From contig UQXT01000043.1 of the NCBI GenBank assembly GCA_900545075.1, positions 1 to 17,058 of the forward strand: a stretch of 17,058 nt of DNA. The letters are read 5' to 3'. The position numbers and the translations under genes were made by a program. The DNA comes from an uncultured Collinsella sp. GTDB lineage: Bacteria; Actinomycetota; Coriobacteriia; Coriobacteriales; Coriobacteriaceae. Every line of letters begins with the position of its first letter. The first letter of the stretch is position 1. This document shows, one piece after another, positions 6,722 to 14,259 of this stretch. Below the pieces are notes generated by a model. The model saw only the letters and a list, made by a program, of their open reading frames with translations, made no database searches and was not told the DNA's origin.

Positions 6722-8275
6722 TTAGGCCTCGGCGGCGAGCACGCGGCCCGTCATCTCGGCAGAAGGCTCCAGACCAGCCATGGTGAGCATAGTCGGGGCG
6801 ATATCGGAGAGACGACCGTCCTCGATACCGGTGAGCTGTGCCTTCTCATCAACGATGATGAACGGCACGCGGTTGGTGGTGTGAGCCGTGAACGGATGCT
6901 TGGAACCGTCGGAAGCAACGTCAAACATGTGATCGGCGTTGCCGTGATCGGCGGTAATCAGCGCAAAGCCGCCCTTAGCGAGAATCGCCGGGACAACCCT
7001 GGACAGGGCATCGTCAACAGCCTCGACAGCCTTAACGGCAGCGTCGAAGACACCGGTGTGACCAACCATGTCGCAGTTCGCGAAGTTCACGATGTAGAAA
7101 TCAGCGCGATCCTCGTTGATGGCGGCGACAAGCTTCTCGGTAACCTCGGGAGCGCTCATCTCGGGCTGCAAATCGTAGGTAGCGACCTTGGGGGAAGCGA
7201 CGAGCACGCGCTCCTCGCCCTCCTTGGGCTCCTCGATGCCGCCGTTAAGGAAGAACGTCACGTGTGCGTACTTCTCGGTCTCGGCGGTGTGCAGCTGCTT
7301 CAGGCCATTGGCGGCGATAACGTCGGCCAGGACGTTCTCGGGGAACGTCTTGGGGAAGGCGACCTCGACGTCAAACGTCGGATCGTACTCGGTCATCGTC
7401 ACAAAGTGCGAAAGCTTGATCTGCTCGCGCTCAAAGCCGTCGAACTCCTTGTCCGTGAACACGCGGGTCATCTGACGAGCACGGTCGGGACGGAAGTTGA
7501 AGAAGATGGCCGCGTCGCCCTCGTGGATGCCCTCGTTGTGGGCAGCAAAGGGCTCGACGAACTCGTCGCCGCGCGGATCCTTCTCGTAGTAGGCCTTGAT
7601 ACCGGCAACGGGGTCGGTATCGGCATCGGACGCGTTGGCCATGACGTCGTAGGCGCGCTGGATGCGCTCCCAACGATTGTCGCGGTCCATGGCCCAATAA
7701 CGGCCCGAGACGGTGGCAACGCGAGCGTCGCAACCGGTCTCCTCGGAAATCTTAGCCAGGAAGGCGCAGAACTCACTCATGTAACCGGCACCGGACTGCG
7801 GGTCGACGTCGCGACCATCCATGAAGGCGTGGACGCGAACGGTCTTGACACCGTGCTCGGCAGCCATCTTGACCAGAGCCTCGACGTGGTTCATGTGAGA
7901 ATGAACACCGCCAGGGCTCATAAGGCCCATGAGGTGGAGAGTCTTGCCGTCAGCCTTGACGTCGTCCATAGCCTTGACGAAGACCTCGTTCTTGGCGATG
8001 GAGCCGTCCTTGATGGCGTTGTTGATGCGCGAAAGCTCCTGGAACACGATGCGTCCGGCACCGATGTTGAGGTGACCCACCTCGGAGTTACCCATCTGGC
8101 CATCGGGAAGACCCACGTCCTCGCCCGAAGCGCCGAGCGTGGTGTGGGGGTACTTCTCGTACAGGTTATCAAGGAAGGGCGTCTTGGCAGCGGCGACGGC
8201 GTTCTCGCCATCAGCCGGAGCAAGGCCGCAACCATCCATGATAATCAGGAGTGCAGGAAGATGACGCTGTGCCAT
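6722..8275 (-). CDS. gpmI: 2,3-bisphosphoglycerate-independent phosphoglycerate mutase
   Basis: Interconverts 3- and 2-phosphoglycerate in glycolysis and gluconeogenesis through a phosphoserine intermediate, using two Mn ions. The 517 residues match the usual 505-520. The N-terminal alkaline-phosphatase-like metal site begins with Asp14 in IIMDGCG, and the catalytic serine is Ser64 in QMGNSEVGHLNIGAGR. Further family blocks are ARVATVSGRYWAMDRD, FFNFRPDRARQ and the C-terminal metal motif ITADHGNADHM. It lies 5 bases after the tpiA stop, so it is translated in one transcript with pgk and tpiA, and a strong terminator follows it. The Shine-Dalgarno is modest (AGGCGAG or TAGGA just upstream). 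Its placement here is the firmicute-like element of an otherwise actinobacterial gene order. Confidence 0.95.
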   Translation of the reverse strand: MAQRHLPALLIIMDGCGLAPADGENAVAAAKTPFLDNLYEKYPHTTLGASGEDVGLPDGQMGNSEVGHLNIGAGRIVFQELSRINNAIKDGSIAKNEVFVKAMDDVKADGKTLHLMGLMSPGGVHSHMNHVEALVKMAAEHGVKTVRVHAFMDGRDVDPQSGAGYMSEFCAFLAKISEETGCDARVATVSGRYWAMDRDNRWERIQRAYDVMANASDADTDPVAGIKAYYEKDPRGDEFVEPFAAHNEGIHEGDAAIFFNFRPDRARQMTRVFTDKEFDGFEREQIKLSHFVTMTEYDPTFDVEVAFPKTFPENVLADVIAANGLKQLHTAETEKYAHVTFFLNGGIEEPKEGEERVLVASPKVATYDLQPEMSAPEVTEKLVAAINEDRADFYIVNFANCDMVGHTGVFDAAVKAVEAVDDALSRVVPAILAKGGFALITADHGNADHMFDVASDGSKHPFTAHTTNRVPFIIVDEKAQLTGIEDGRLSDIAPTMLTMAGLEPSAEMTGRVLAAEA

Positions 8276-8280
8276 ATGTC

Positions 8281-9048
8281 CTACTCGCCTGCCTTGACGA
8301 CCATAGAGGCGAAGTCGGCAGCCTTGAGCGAAGCGCCGCCCACGAGGGCGCCGTCAACGTCGGGCTTGGCGACGAGCTCGGCAATGTTGCCGGGCTTGGC
8401 GGAACCGCCGTAGAGAACACGGATGCCGTTGGCGAGCTCCTCGCCGAACATCTCCTTGAGGGTCTCACGGATAGCGCCGCAGACCTCCTGAGCGTCCTCG
8501 GCGGTAGCGGTCTTGCCGGTGCCGATGGCCCAGATGGGCTCGTAGGCGACGACGACCTGCTTGGGGCAGCTGATCTCAAGGCCAGCAAGGCCTGCCTTGA
8601 CCTGGTTCACGACGTGCTCGACATAGGTGCCGGCCTCGCGGACCTCGAGGGACTCGCCGCAGCAGAAGACGGGAACAAGGCCGGCGGCAACGAGAGCCTT
8701 GGCCTTCTTGTTCTGGTCCTCGTCGGTCTCGTGGAAGTAGTCGCGACGCTCGGAGTGACCGATGATGCAGTAGGTGCAGCCAGCGGACTTGAGCATGTCG
8801 CAAGAGGACTCACCGGTGAAAGCACCCTTGGCCTCCCAGTACACGTTCTGTGCACCGAGGGCGATGGGGGCAGCCTGAATGCGGTCATGGACCGTAGCGA
8901 TGTCGATGGTCGGAGGGCAGACGAGTACCTCGACGCCAGCCGGAACCTCGGGCAGAGCCTGGGCCAGCTCGTCGGCGAGCTTGGCAGCCTCGGCGACGTC
9001 GTTGTTCATCTTCCAGTTACCAGCGATAAGAAGGGTGCGATTAGGCAT
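8281..9048 (-). CDS. tpiA: Triosephosphate isomerase
   Basis: Interconverts dihydroxyacetone phosphate and glyceraldehyde-3-phosphate; a cytosolic TIM-barrel dimer. The 255 residues from ATG at 9048 fit the family. Catalytic residues are all present: Asn11 and Lys13 in GNWKMN, His98 in IIGHSERR, and Glu170 in AYEPIWAIGTG, the last followed by the flexible loop; the phosphate-binding YGGSAKPGN and ALVGGASL blocks are also present. The chosen start has GGAGG about 9 bases upstream, inside pgk, and overlaps the pgk stop by 8 bases. A longer in-frame opening to 9111 would add a non-conserved sequence embedded in pgk and is rejected. Overlap with pgk and close packing with gpmI indicate translational coupling. 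Confidence 0.96.
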   Translation of the reverse strand: MPNRTLLIAGNWKMNNDVAEAAKLADELAQALPEVPAGVEVLVCPPTIDIATVHDRIQAAPIALGAQNVYWEAKGAFTGESSCDMLKSAGCTYCIIGHSERRDYFHETDEDQNKKAKALVAAGLVPVFCCGESLEVREAGTYVEHVVNQVKAGLAGLEISCPKQVVVAYEPIWAIGTGKTATAEDAQEVCGAIRETLKEMFGEELANGIRVLYGGSAKPGNIAELVAKPDVDGALVGGASLKAADFASMVVKAGE

Positions 9049-10231
9049 CGAGAAGCGCCTCCACTCCGGGCAGGGCCTTGCCCTCGACGAGCTCCATGGA
9101 AGCGCCACCACCGGTGGAGATCCAGCTCATCTTGTCGGCCAGGTTGAACTTGTTGACGGCTGCGACAGAGTCGCCACCACCGATGATCGAGGTGCAGTCA
9201 GCCTCGGCGACAGCCTCAGCGATAGCCTGGGTGCCGTGAGCGAAGTTATCGAACTCGAAGACGCCCATGGGGCCATTCCAGAACACGGTCTTGGCGCCCT
9301 TGACAGCCTCGGCGTAGAGCTCCTCGGTCTTGGGGCCGATATCCATGCCCTCACGATCGTCGGGGATAGCGTCGGAAGCGACAACCTCAGGGACAGCGTC
9401 CTCGCCAAAGTGATCGGCAACACGGTTGTCGATGGGGAGCAGGATCTTGACGCCCTTCTCCTCGGCCTTCTTGAGCATCTCGCCAGCGCGCTCGACCCAG
9501 TCCTCTTCCTTGAGGGACTGACCGACGGTCAGGCCCTGGGCCAGGAAGAAGGTGTAGGCCATGCCGCCACCGATGATCAGGGTGTCAGCGGAGTCGATGA
9601 GGTGATCGAGCACGCCGATCTTGGAGGAAACCTTGGAACCGCCGACGATAGCGACGAAGGGACGCTCGGGCTCGGCGAAGATACCGGTCAGCGTGTCGAC
9701 CTCCTTCTCGAGCAGGAAGCCAGCGACGGCGGGCAGGTAAGCGGCGGGGCCCACGACGGAACCCTGGGCACGGTGAGCGGTGCCGAAGGCATCGAGAACG
9801 AAGACGTCACCATAGGAAGCGAGCTTCTTGGCGATCTCGGGATCGTTCTTCTTCTCACGCTTATCGAAGCGGACGTTCTCGAGAACGAGAACCTTGCCCG
9901 GCTCGACGGCAGCAACAGCCTCGGCGGCCTTCTCGCCGTAGGTGTCGGCGACAAAGGCAACGTCGAGGCCAGAGAGCTCGGCGAGCTTCTTGGCGACAGG
10001 CTCGAGGGAAAGCTCGGGCTGGAAGCCGGTGCCCTCGGGACGGCCAAGGTGGCTCATGAGGATGACGCGAGCATTGTGCTCAACGAGATAGTTGATGGTG
10101 GGCAGGGCAGCCTTGATACGGGTGGTGTCGCCAACGACGCCATCCTTGATAGGCACGTTAAAGTCAACGCGGACGAGAACGCGCTTGCCGTCGACATCGA
10201 TGTCGCGGACGGTCTTCTTGGTAAAGGCCAT
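9041..10231 (-). CDS. pgk: Phosphoglycerate kinase
   Basis: Transfers the acyl phosphate of 1,3-bisphosphoglycerate to ADP in glycolysis; a monomeric two-domain cytosolic enzyme. The 396 residues are standard. Family motifs are VLVRVDFNVP (about 18-27, substrate-binding), HLGRP (61-65), the KVLVLENVRF block, FVAIVGGSKVSSKI, and the C-terminal nucleotide-binding WISTGGGASMELVEG. The ATG at 10231 is chosen because it begins the conserved MAFTKKTVRDIDV and has AAAGG about 10 bases upstream; an upstream in-frame ATG at 10267 adds 12 non-conserved residues. It is the first gene after the gap terminator, so it needs its own promoter or terminator read-through. A weak TTACAC - 18 bases - TTATAA (minus strand) overlaps the terminator tail but is not convincing. 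Confidence 0.96.
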   Translation of the reverse strand: MAFTKKTVRDIDVDGKRVLVRVDFNVPIKDGVVGDTTRIKAALPTINYLVEHNARVILMSHLGRPEGTGFQPELSLEPVAKKLAELSGLDVAFVADTYGEKAAEAVAAVEPGKVLVLENVRFDKREKKNDPEIAKKLASYGDVFVLDAFGTAHRAQGSVVGPAAYLPAVAGFLLEKEVDTLTGIFAEPERPFVAIVGGSKVSSKIGVLDHLIDSADTLIIGGGMAYTFFLAQGLTVGQSLKEEDWVERAGEMLKKAEEKGVKILLPIDNRVADHFGEDAVPEVVASDAIPDDREGMDIGPKTEELYAEAVKGAKTVFWNGPMGVFEFDNFAHGTQAIAEAVAEADCTSIIGGGDSVAAVNKFNLADKMSWISTGGGASMELVEGKALPGVEALLDA

Positions 10232-10284
10232 GTTTGCTTCTACCTTTCGTACGTGTCTGCCTCCCATTACGGCAGACGATTTCT

Positions 10285-10335
10285 TATAAAAAGGGCGCGA
10301 CCCTAGGGTGTAAGCCCTATAAGGCCGCGCCCTTC
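10285..10335 (-). terminator. Strong rho-independent terminator between gap and pgk
   Basis: The minus strand forms GGGCGCGGCC paired with GGTCGCGCCC (10 bp, one G-T wobble usable only in minus-strand RNA). A short inner hairpin lies in the loop, and TTTTTATAA follows. It starts about 40 bases after the gap stop codon. It implies that gap is, at least largely, transcribed separately from pgk-tpiA-gpmI, giving the cell a way to set GAPDH level independently. Confidence 0.9.
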
Positions 10336-10371
10336 TTTAGACGCTCAACGAGCTATTCGCTAAAAGCTAAA

Positions 10372-11397
10372 TTAAGCAACGAACTTCTCGAAGTACTTGA
10401 TGGTGCGGACCATCTGAGAGGTGTAGGAGTTCTCGTTGTCGTACCAAGAGGTGACCTGAACGAGGGTCTGGCCGTTGCCGAGGTCAGAGCACATGGTCTG
10501 CGTGGCGTCGAAGATGGAGCCGTGGGTCTCGCCGACGATGTCGCGGGAGACGATCTGGTCCTCGTTGTAGGCGAAGGTATCGGGGATGGTCTCGGCGTAG
10601 GCCTTCATGGCAGCGTTGACCTCGTCGACGGTGACCTTCTTGTCAACGACGGCGTAGAGGTTGGTCAGCGAGCCGGTCGGCGTCGGGACGCGCTGGGCGG
10701 CACCGATGAGCTTGCCGTTGAGCTCGGGGAGAACCAGGCCGATGGCCTTGGCAGCGCCCGTGGTGTTCGGGACGATGTTCTCGGAGCAGGCGCGGGAGCG
10801 ACGGAAGTTGCCCTTGCGCTGCGGGCCGTCGAGCGGCATCTGGTCGCCGGTGAAGGCGTGGATGGTGGTCATGATGCCGGACACGATGGGAGCGAAGTCG
10901 TTGAGACCCTTGGCCATCGGGGCAAGGCAGTTGGTGGTGCAGGAAGCAGCGGAGATGATGTTGTCCTCAGCGGTCAGCGTCTCATGGTTGACGTTGTACA
11001 CGATGGTGGGCAGATCGCTGCCGGCCGGAGCGGAGATGACGACCTTCTTGGCGCCAGCGTTGATGTGGGCCTGAGCCTTAGCCTTGCTGGTGTAGAAGCC
11101 GGTGCACTCGAGAACGACGTCGACGTCGAGGTCGCCCCAAGGCAGGTTGTTGGCGTCGGCCTCCTTGTAGATCTTGATCTCCTTGCCGTCAACGGTGATG
11201 GAATCCTCGCCAGCGACGACCTCATGATCGCGAGCATAGTTGCCCTGCGTGGAGTCGTACTTCAGCAGGTAAGCGAGCATATCGGGAGAGGTGAGGTCGT
11301 TGATAGCGACGATCTCGGAGCCCTCATGACCGAACATCTGACGGAAGGCCAGACGACCGATGCGACCGAAGCCGTTAATAGCAACCTTTACTGCCAT
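10372..11397 (-). CDS. gap: Glyceraldehyde-3-phosphate dehydrogenase, type I
   Basis: Oxidative phosphorylation of glyceraldehyde-3-phosphate with NAD in glycolysis. The protein is 341 residues from the ATG at 11397, which has AAAGGAG 5 bases upstream; a longer opening to 11499 lacks conservation. The Rossmann motif is VAINGFGRIGR, and Asp34 in AINDL is the residue that favours NAD over NADP. The catalytic Cys153 is in SCTTNCLAP, the general base His180 is in TIHAFTGDQ, and NTTGAAKA and the C-terminal SWYDNENSY are present. The segment GPQRKGNFRRSRA, in place of the shorter form, resembles the clostridial/gut-actinobacterial type. The gene follows whiA after 193 bases and is ended by a strong terminator, so it is probably monocistronic. 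Confidence 0.96.
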   Translation of the reverse strand: MAVKVAINGFGRIGRLAFRQMFGHEGSEIVAINDLTSPDMLAYLLKYDSTQGNYARDHEVVAGEDSITVDGKEIKIYKEADANNLPWGDLDVDVVLECTGFYTSKAKAQAHINAGAKKVVISAPAGSDLPTIVYNVNHETLTAEDNIISAASCTTNCLAPMAKGLNDFAPIVSGIMTTIHAFTGDQMPLDGPQRKGNFRRSRACSENIVPNTTGAAKAIGLVLPELNGKLIGAAQRVPTPTGSLTNLYAVVDKKVTVDEVNAAMKAYAETIPDTFAYNEDQIVSRDIVGETHGSIFDATQTMCSDLGNGQTLVQVTSWYDNENSYTSQMVRTIKYFEKFVA

Positions 11398-11469
11398 TGT
11401 GTCTCCTTTCGTAAGGCCCCCGCAAGCTACAGCGCCTGCCGTTGAGGCCCACAAACTAACCACTCGCCT

Positions 11470-11475
11470 AATATA
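11470..11475 (-). promoter_or_regulatory. Candidate -10 element of the gap promoter
   Basis: TATATT on the minus strand matches the consensus at 5 of 6 positions and is preceded by an A-tract (eight A). The corresponding -35 position (about TGAAAT) is poor. It would give a leader of roughly 65-70 bases. High gap expression in other bacteria makes a dedicated promoter expected in this 193-base gap, but this particular choice is tentative. Confidence 0.35.
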
Positions 11476-11491
11476 CCTTTTTTTTGACTTG

Positions 11492-11515
11492 AATTTCACG
11501 AGAATGCTCGAAATT
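11492..11515. promoter_or_regulatory. Inverted repeat upstream of the gap promoter
   Basis: AATTTCacGAG and CTCGAAATT form an almost perfect dyad with a 4-base centre (one two-base bulge on one arm). It lies immediately upstream of the A-tract and the -10 candidate, in the -35 to -60 zone. It is a possible operator for a glycolytic regulator; no such regulator is encoded in view. Confidence 0.3.
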
Positions 11516-11526
11516 GAAAATCAAAT

Positions 11527-11590
11527 TTGCGTTAAAACGCTTTAATGCATAAAACAGCAGTTCAAGCACCATAAAAGCTATTGCGTTAAA
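11527..11590. repeat. Two copies of TTGCGTTAAA in the whiA-gap intergenic region
   Basis: The 10-base sequence TTGCGTTAAA occurs at 11527-11536 and again at 11581-11590, directly after the whiA stop. The first copy continues into AACGC and forms a small GCGTT/AACGC hairpin. The AT-rich setting raises the chance of coincidence, but repeated 10-mers upstream of a promoter can be regulator sites. Confidence 0.25.
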
Positions 11591-12520
11591 CTACCTGCTA
11601 GCTTCAATGAGCTTTTCAAGGCGCAAAACACGGTGATACAAGGCCGACTTCGACAAAGGAGGGTCGGCCATTTCCCCCAAATCTCGCAGCGAGAGATCGG
11701 GGTAACGCTCGCGTAAGTCACAAAAAACTGCCAGAGCGTCCGGCAGCGTTTCGCGCAAACCGCGCCGATCAAGTTCGTCGATGAGCGCAAGCTGATGTTG
11801 AGCGGCGCCGGCACTTCTGGTCTGGTTGGCAAGCTCTGCGTTCACGCGACGATTTACATCGTTCTTCACCAGCTTGACTGCGCGGGCCTCTTCAATCTCG
11901 GCAACGCTGCGCTTGGCGCCAACCAGCTGCAGCAGACGTTTAATCTCCTCGGCACTCTTGATGTACACGGCATACGAGCCGCGACGCGCATTGACGCGGG
12001 CGTGAACTCCAATCTGCTCCAGAAGGTCGCAAAGTCCCTTTGCATACTCCTCGCCCTGGACCGCAATCTCCAAATGAAAATCACCACGCGGGTCGGCAAC
12101 AAAGCCTCCGGCAATCAGTGCACCGCGAATATAGGCGAGTCTGCAGCAAGGACGGGCGACGATGTGGCGCGGCACACCTGCGACGAGCCCTCCCCTACGG
12201 TCGAGAATGCCCAGCAGCACCAGAGCCTTATCCAAATCGGGCTGATCGGGCAAGGTAATGAGATAGTTTCGCACCTTGTGCAGGACCGACTTACGAACCG
12301 TGAATTCGGTCTTGAGCTTAAGGATACGATGCGTCAGCGCAATCATCGTGCGCGCCACAGCACCCGTCTCGGTCGCGACCGTCAAGCGGTACCGTCCCGA
12401 GCCCGCCAGCGAAAGCGTGCCGCTCACACGCGTTAGCGCAGCAAGCGTCGACAAATCGCAGTATTCGCATTCTGGTTCGCAGCGCGCAAGCTCGTCACGC
12501 ACCTCAGCGGTAAACGACAT
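11591..12520 (-). CDS. whiA: DNA-binding protein WhiA
   Basis: Conserved Gram-positive protein with an N-terminal LAGLIDADG-homing-endonuclease-like fold lacking nuclease activity and a C-terminal helix-turn-helix. In Streptomyces it controls sporulation-septation genes, and in firmicutes it influences cell division and chromosome segregation. The 309 residues match the family. Recognisable blocks are SFTAEVRDELAR at the N-terminus, CCRLAYIRGALIAGGFVADP in the middle, the central NDVNRRVNAELANQ linker, and the HTH region with LRDLGEMADPPLSKSALYHR, nearly identical in style to other WhiA proteins. It starts 6 bases after rapZ and is probably co-transcribed with it; the Shine-Dalgarno is weak (AGG close to the start), consistent with coupling. 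The YvcK-type gene usually found between rapZ and whiA is absent. Confidence 0.95.
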   Translation of the reverse strand: MSFTAEVRDELARCEPECEYCDLSTLAALTRVSGTLSLAGSGRYRLTVATETGAVARTMIALTHRILKLKTEFTVRKSVLHKVRNYLITLPDQPDLDKALVLLGILDRRGGLVAGVPRHIVARPCCRLAYIRGALIAGGFVADPRGDFHLEIAVQGEEYAKGLCDLLEQIGVHARVNARRGSYAVYIKSAEEIKRLLQLVGAKRSVAEIEEARAVKLVKNDVNRRVNAELANQTRSAGAAQHQLALIDELDRRGLRETLPDALAVFCDLRERYPDLSLRDLGEMADPPLSKSALYHRVLRLEKLIEASR

Positions 12521-12526
12521 GTAAAC

Positions 12527-13447
12527 CTATGCCTTCGTGTTGGCACGCGACAGGTCACGGTGGGAGATGCTCACATGATACTGAGCACCCTCCAGGTAGC
12601 GGGCCGTGGCCTCGGCAATGGCGACGCTACGGTGCTGTCCGCCCGTGCAGCCGATAGCAATGGAAAGCTGTGGCTTGCCCTCTGCGATATAACCCGGCAT
12701 GACCGTATCGAGCAGCTGGGTCCAGGCCTTCCAGAACTCCTGGGTCTTAGGGTGGTCCAAGACAAAATCGGAGACCTTCTTATCGAGGCCGGTCATGGTG
12801 CGCATCTCGGGATCGTAGAAAGGATTGGGCAAGAAGCGAACATCGATCATGATATCCGCCTCGACGGGCATGCCATGCTTAAAGCCAAACGAGAACACAT
12901 GGACATCCATAAGCTGCTGGTCGGACAGCTCAGAGAAAGCCATGCGAAGCTTGTTACGCAAGGCAGAAGTGCGCAAGCGGCTCGTGTCGATAATCATATC
13001 GGCTCGATCGCGAACGCCCTGTAGCTGCAGACGTTCACGCTGAATAGCGTCGGCCGTGGTCTCCCCCGGCTTTGCAATGGGATGGCGGCGACGGTTTTCG
13101 CTATACCGGCGAATCAGCACCTCGTCAGACGCCTCGAGAAACACGATGTCGCAGCTCATCTCGCGCTCTTCCAGTGCGGCAACAGCATCGAGTAGTTCAT
13201 CGAATAAGCCCTGGCTACGAAGGTCACAGGTGACGGCAAGGTGCCTGCCCACGCCCGTATTGATGCCGACGAGCTCGGCAAGCTGGGCGATGAGACGCGG
13301 AGGCAGGTTATCGATGCAAAAATAGCCCATGTCCTCGAACACGTGCATGGCCTGCGTGCGGCCCGATCCGGACATTCCGGTGATGATGACGATATCGGGG
13401 ATGCGCTCCGAGCGCTCCGCCGCATCCATGGCATCTCCCTTTTGCAT
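12527..13447 (-). CDS. rapZ: RapZ/YvcJ family nucleotide-binding protein (RNase adapter)
   Basis: P-loop protein. In E. coli RapZ binds glucosamine-6-phosphate and guides RNase E to the GlmZ small RNA, and the Bacillus homologue YvcJ is a nucleotide-binding protein. The Walker A region is IITGMSGSGRT (lysine replaced by arginine before the Thr, as in several relatives), followed by DNLPPRL. The middle has FLEASDEVLIRRYSENRRRHP, and the C-terminal RNA/sugar-binding block ends in GCTGGQHRSVAIAE. Two starts are credible: ATG at 13447 with GGGAGG 6 bases upstream (306 residues, used here) and ATG at 13429 with AGGGAG 5 bases upstream (300 residues). The first gene of a rapZ-whiA pair, it lies downstream of the nanE terminator. 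Function in actinobacteria is not well defined. Confidence 0.93.
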   Translation of the reverse strand: MQKGDAMDAAERSERIPDIVIITGMSGSGRTQAMHVFEDMGYFCIDNLPPRLIAQLAELVGINTGVGRHLAVTCDLRSQGLFDELLDAVAALEEREMSCDIVFLEASDEVLIRRYSENRRRHPIAKPGETTADAIQRERLQLQGVRDRADMIIDTSRLRTSALRNKLRMAFSELSDQQLMDVHVFSFGFKHGMPVEADIMIDVRFLPNPFYDPEMRTMTGLDKKVSDFVLDHPKTQEFWKAWTQLLDTVMPGYIAEGKPQLSIAIGCTGGQHRSVAIAEATARYLEGAQYHVSISHRDLSRANTKA

Positions 13448-13460
13448 GTGCTGCCTCCCG

Positions 13461-13500
13461 AAAACAAGCGCGGGACCCAGCAACCCGGATCCCGCGCGGT
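13461..13500 (-). terminator. Probable rho-independent terminator after nanE
   Basis: On the minus strand GCGCGGGA pairs with TCCCGCGC, with two further G-C pairs past a one-base bulge, and the stem is followed by TTGTTTT. It starts about 50 bases after the nanE stop and ends only 13 bases before the rapZ Shine-Dalgarno. Upstream of it, TATACT (13516-13521, minus strand) could be a rapZ -10 without a good -35. If that is the promoter, the hairpin would sit inside the rapZ leader instead. Confidence 0.65.
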
Positions 13501-13548
13501 CAATTGCCTATATTGAGTATACCGCCCCGAGCGGATACGAGGCCCGTC

Positions 13549-14235
13549 TTACGCCTCAAGCGCAGCCTTGAACCAACTCGTAATACTCGTGGGGTGCGTG
13601 ATGGCGGTGCCGACGACAACGGCCCAGGCGCCAGCATCGATCGCAGCGCGAGCCTCCTCGGGCGTATGCACGCGACCCTCGCAAATGATGGGAAGGCCGG
13701 GGAATTCCTCAGTCGCCTGGCGCAGGAGCGGCAGATCGGGACCGTCGGCCATGGAGCAATCGATAGCGGCAACACCATGAGACAGCGTGGTGGACACCAG
13801 GTCGAAGCCCATGTCAACAGCACGACGAATATCCTCGATGGTGGCACAATCCGCCATCAGGAGCACACCCTCCTCGTGCAGCGGGCGGAAAGTATCCTCG
13901 ACCGTCTTGCCATCGGGGCGCGGACGATCGGTGGCGTCGATCGCCACGATATCGGCACCGGCAGCAACGCAGGCGCGAGCGTGACGCAGCGTCGGCGTGA
14001 TGTAAACGCCCTCGTGCCCATCCTTCCACAGGCCGATGACGGGAACCTCACAGCGACCCTTAATGGCGGCAATGTCGGCAAGACCCTGGCAGCGAATGGC
14101 GGCGGCACCGCCGAGTTCGCAAGCGCGAGACATTTGAGCCATGGTCTCGGGCGTACGAAGCGGCTCGCCCATATACGCCTGAACGCTCACGACGAGCTTA
14201 CCCTTCAGGGATTGAATCAAAGGATCGACGGTCAT
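13549..14235 (-). CDS. nanE: N-acetylmannosamine-6-phosphate 2-epimerase NanE
   Basis: Converts ManNAc-6-phosphate to GlcNAc-6-phosphate, the third step of sialic-acid catabolism; a cytosolic TIM barrel. The 228 residues are typical. Visible family blocks are LVVSVQA near the N-terminus, AAIRCQGLADI, GLWKDGHEGVYITPT with the probable catalytic Lys71, IVAIDATDRPRP, LMADCATIEDI, and IICEGRVHTPEEA with Glu186 as the probable acid/base partner, ending in VVVGTAITHPTSIT. The ATG has AAAGG about 10 bases upstream. It follows the nanK-like gene by 70 bases that contain a perfect 12-bp hairpin, and a probable terminator follows. It is the most certain member of the set and anchors the sialic-acid reading of its neighbours. 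Confidence 0.94.
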   Translation of the reverse strand: MTVDPLIQSLKGKLVVSVQAYMGEPLRTPETMAQMSRACELGGAAAIRCQGLADIAAIKGRCEVPVIGLWKDGHEGVYITPTLRHARACVAAGADIVAIDATDRPRPDGKTVEDTFRPLHEEGVLLMADCATIEDIRRAVDMGFDLVSTTLSHGVAAIDCSMADGPDLPLLRQATEEFPGLPIICEGRVHTPEEARAAIDAGAWAVVVGTAITHPTSITSWFKAALEA

Positions 14236-14259
14236 AAGGCTGTAACCTTTCTCAGAACA

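Noticed and set aside
13448..13483. Longer rapZ start at 13483
   Set aside because: The extra codons lie in the terminator-like hairpin and have no Shine-Dalgarno sequence; homologues begin close to the internal starts.
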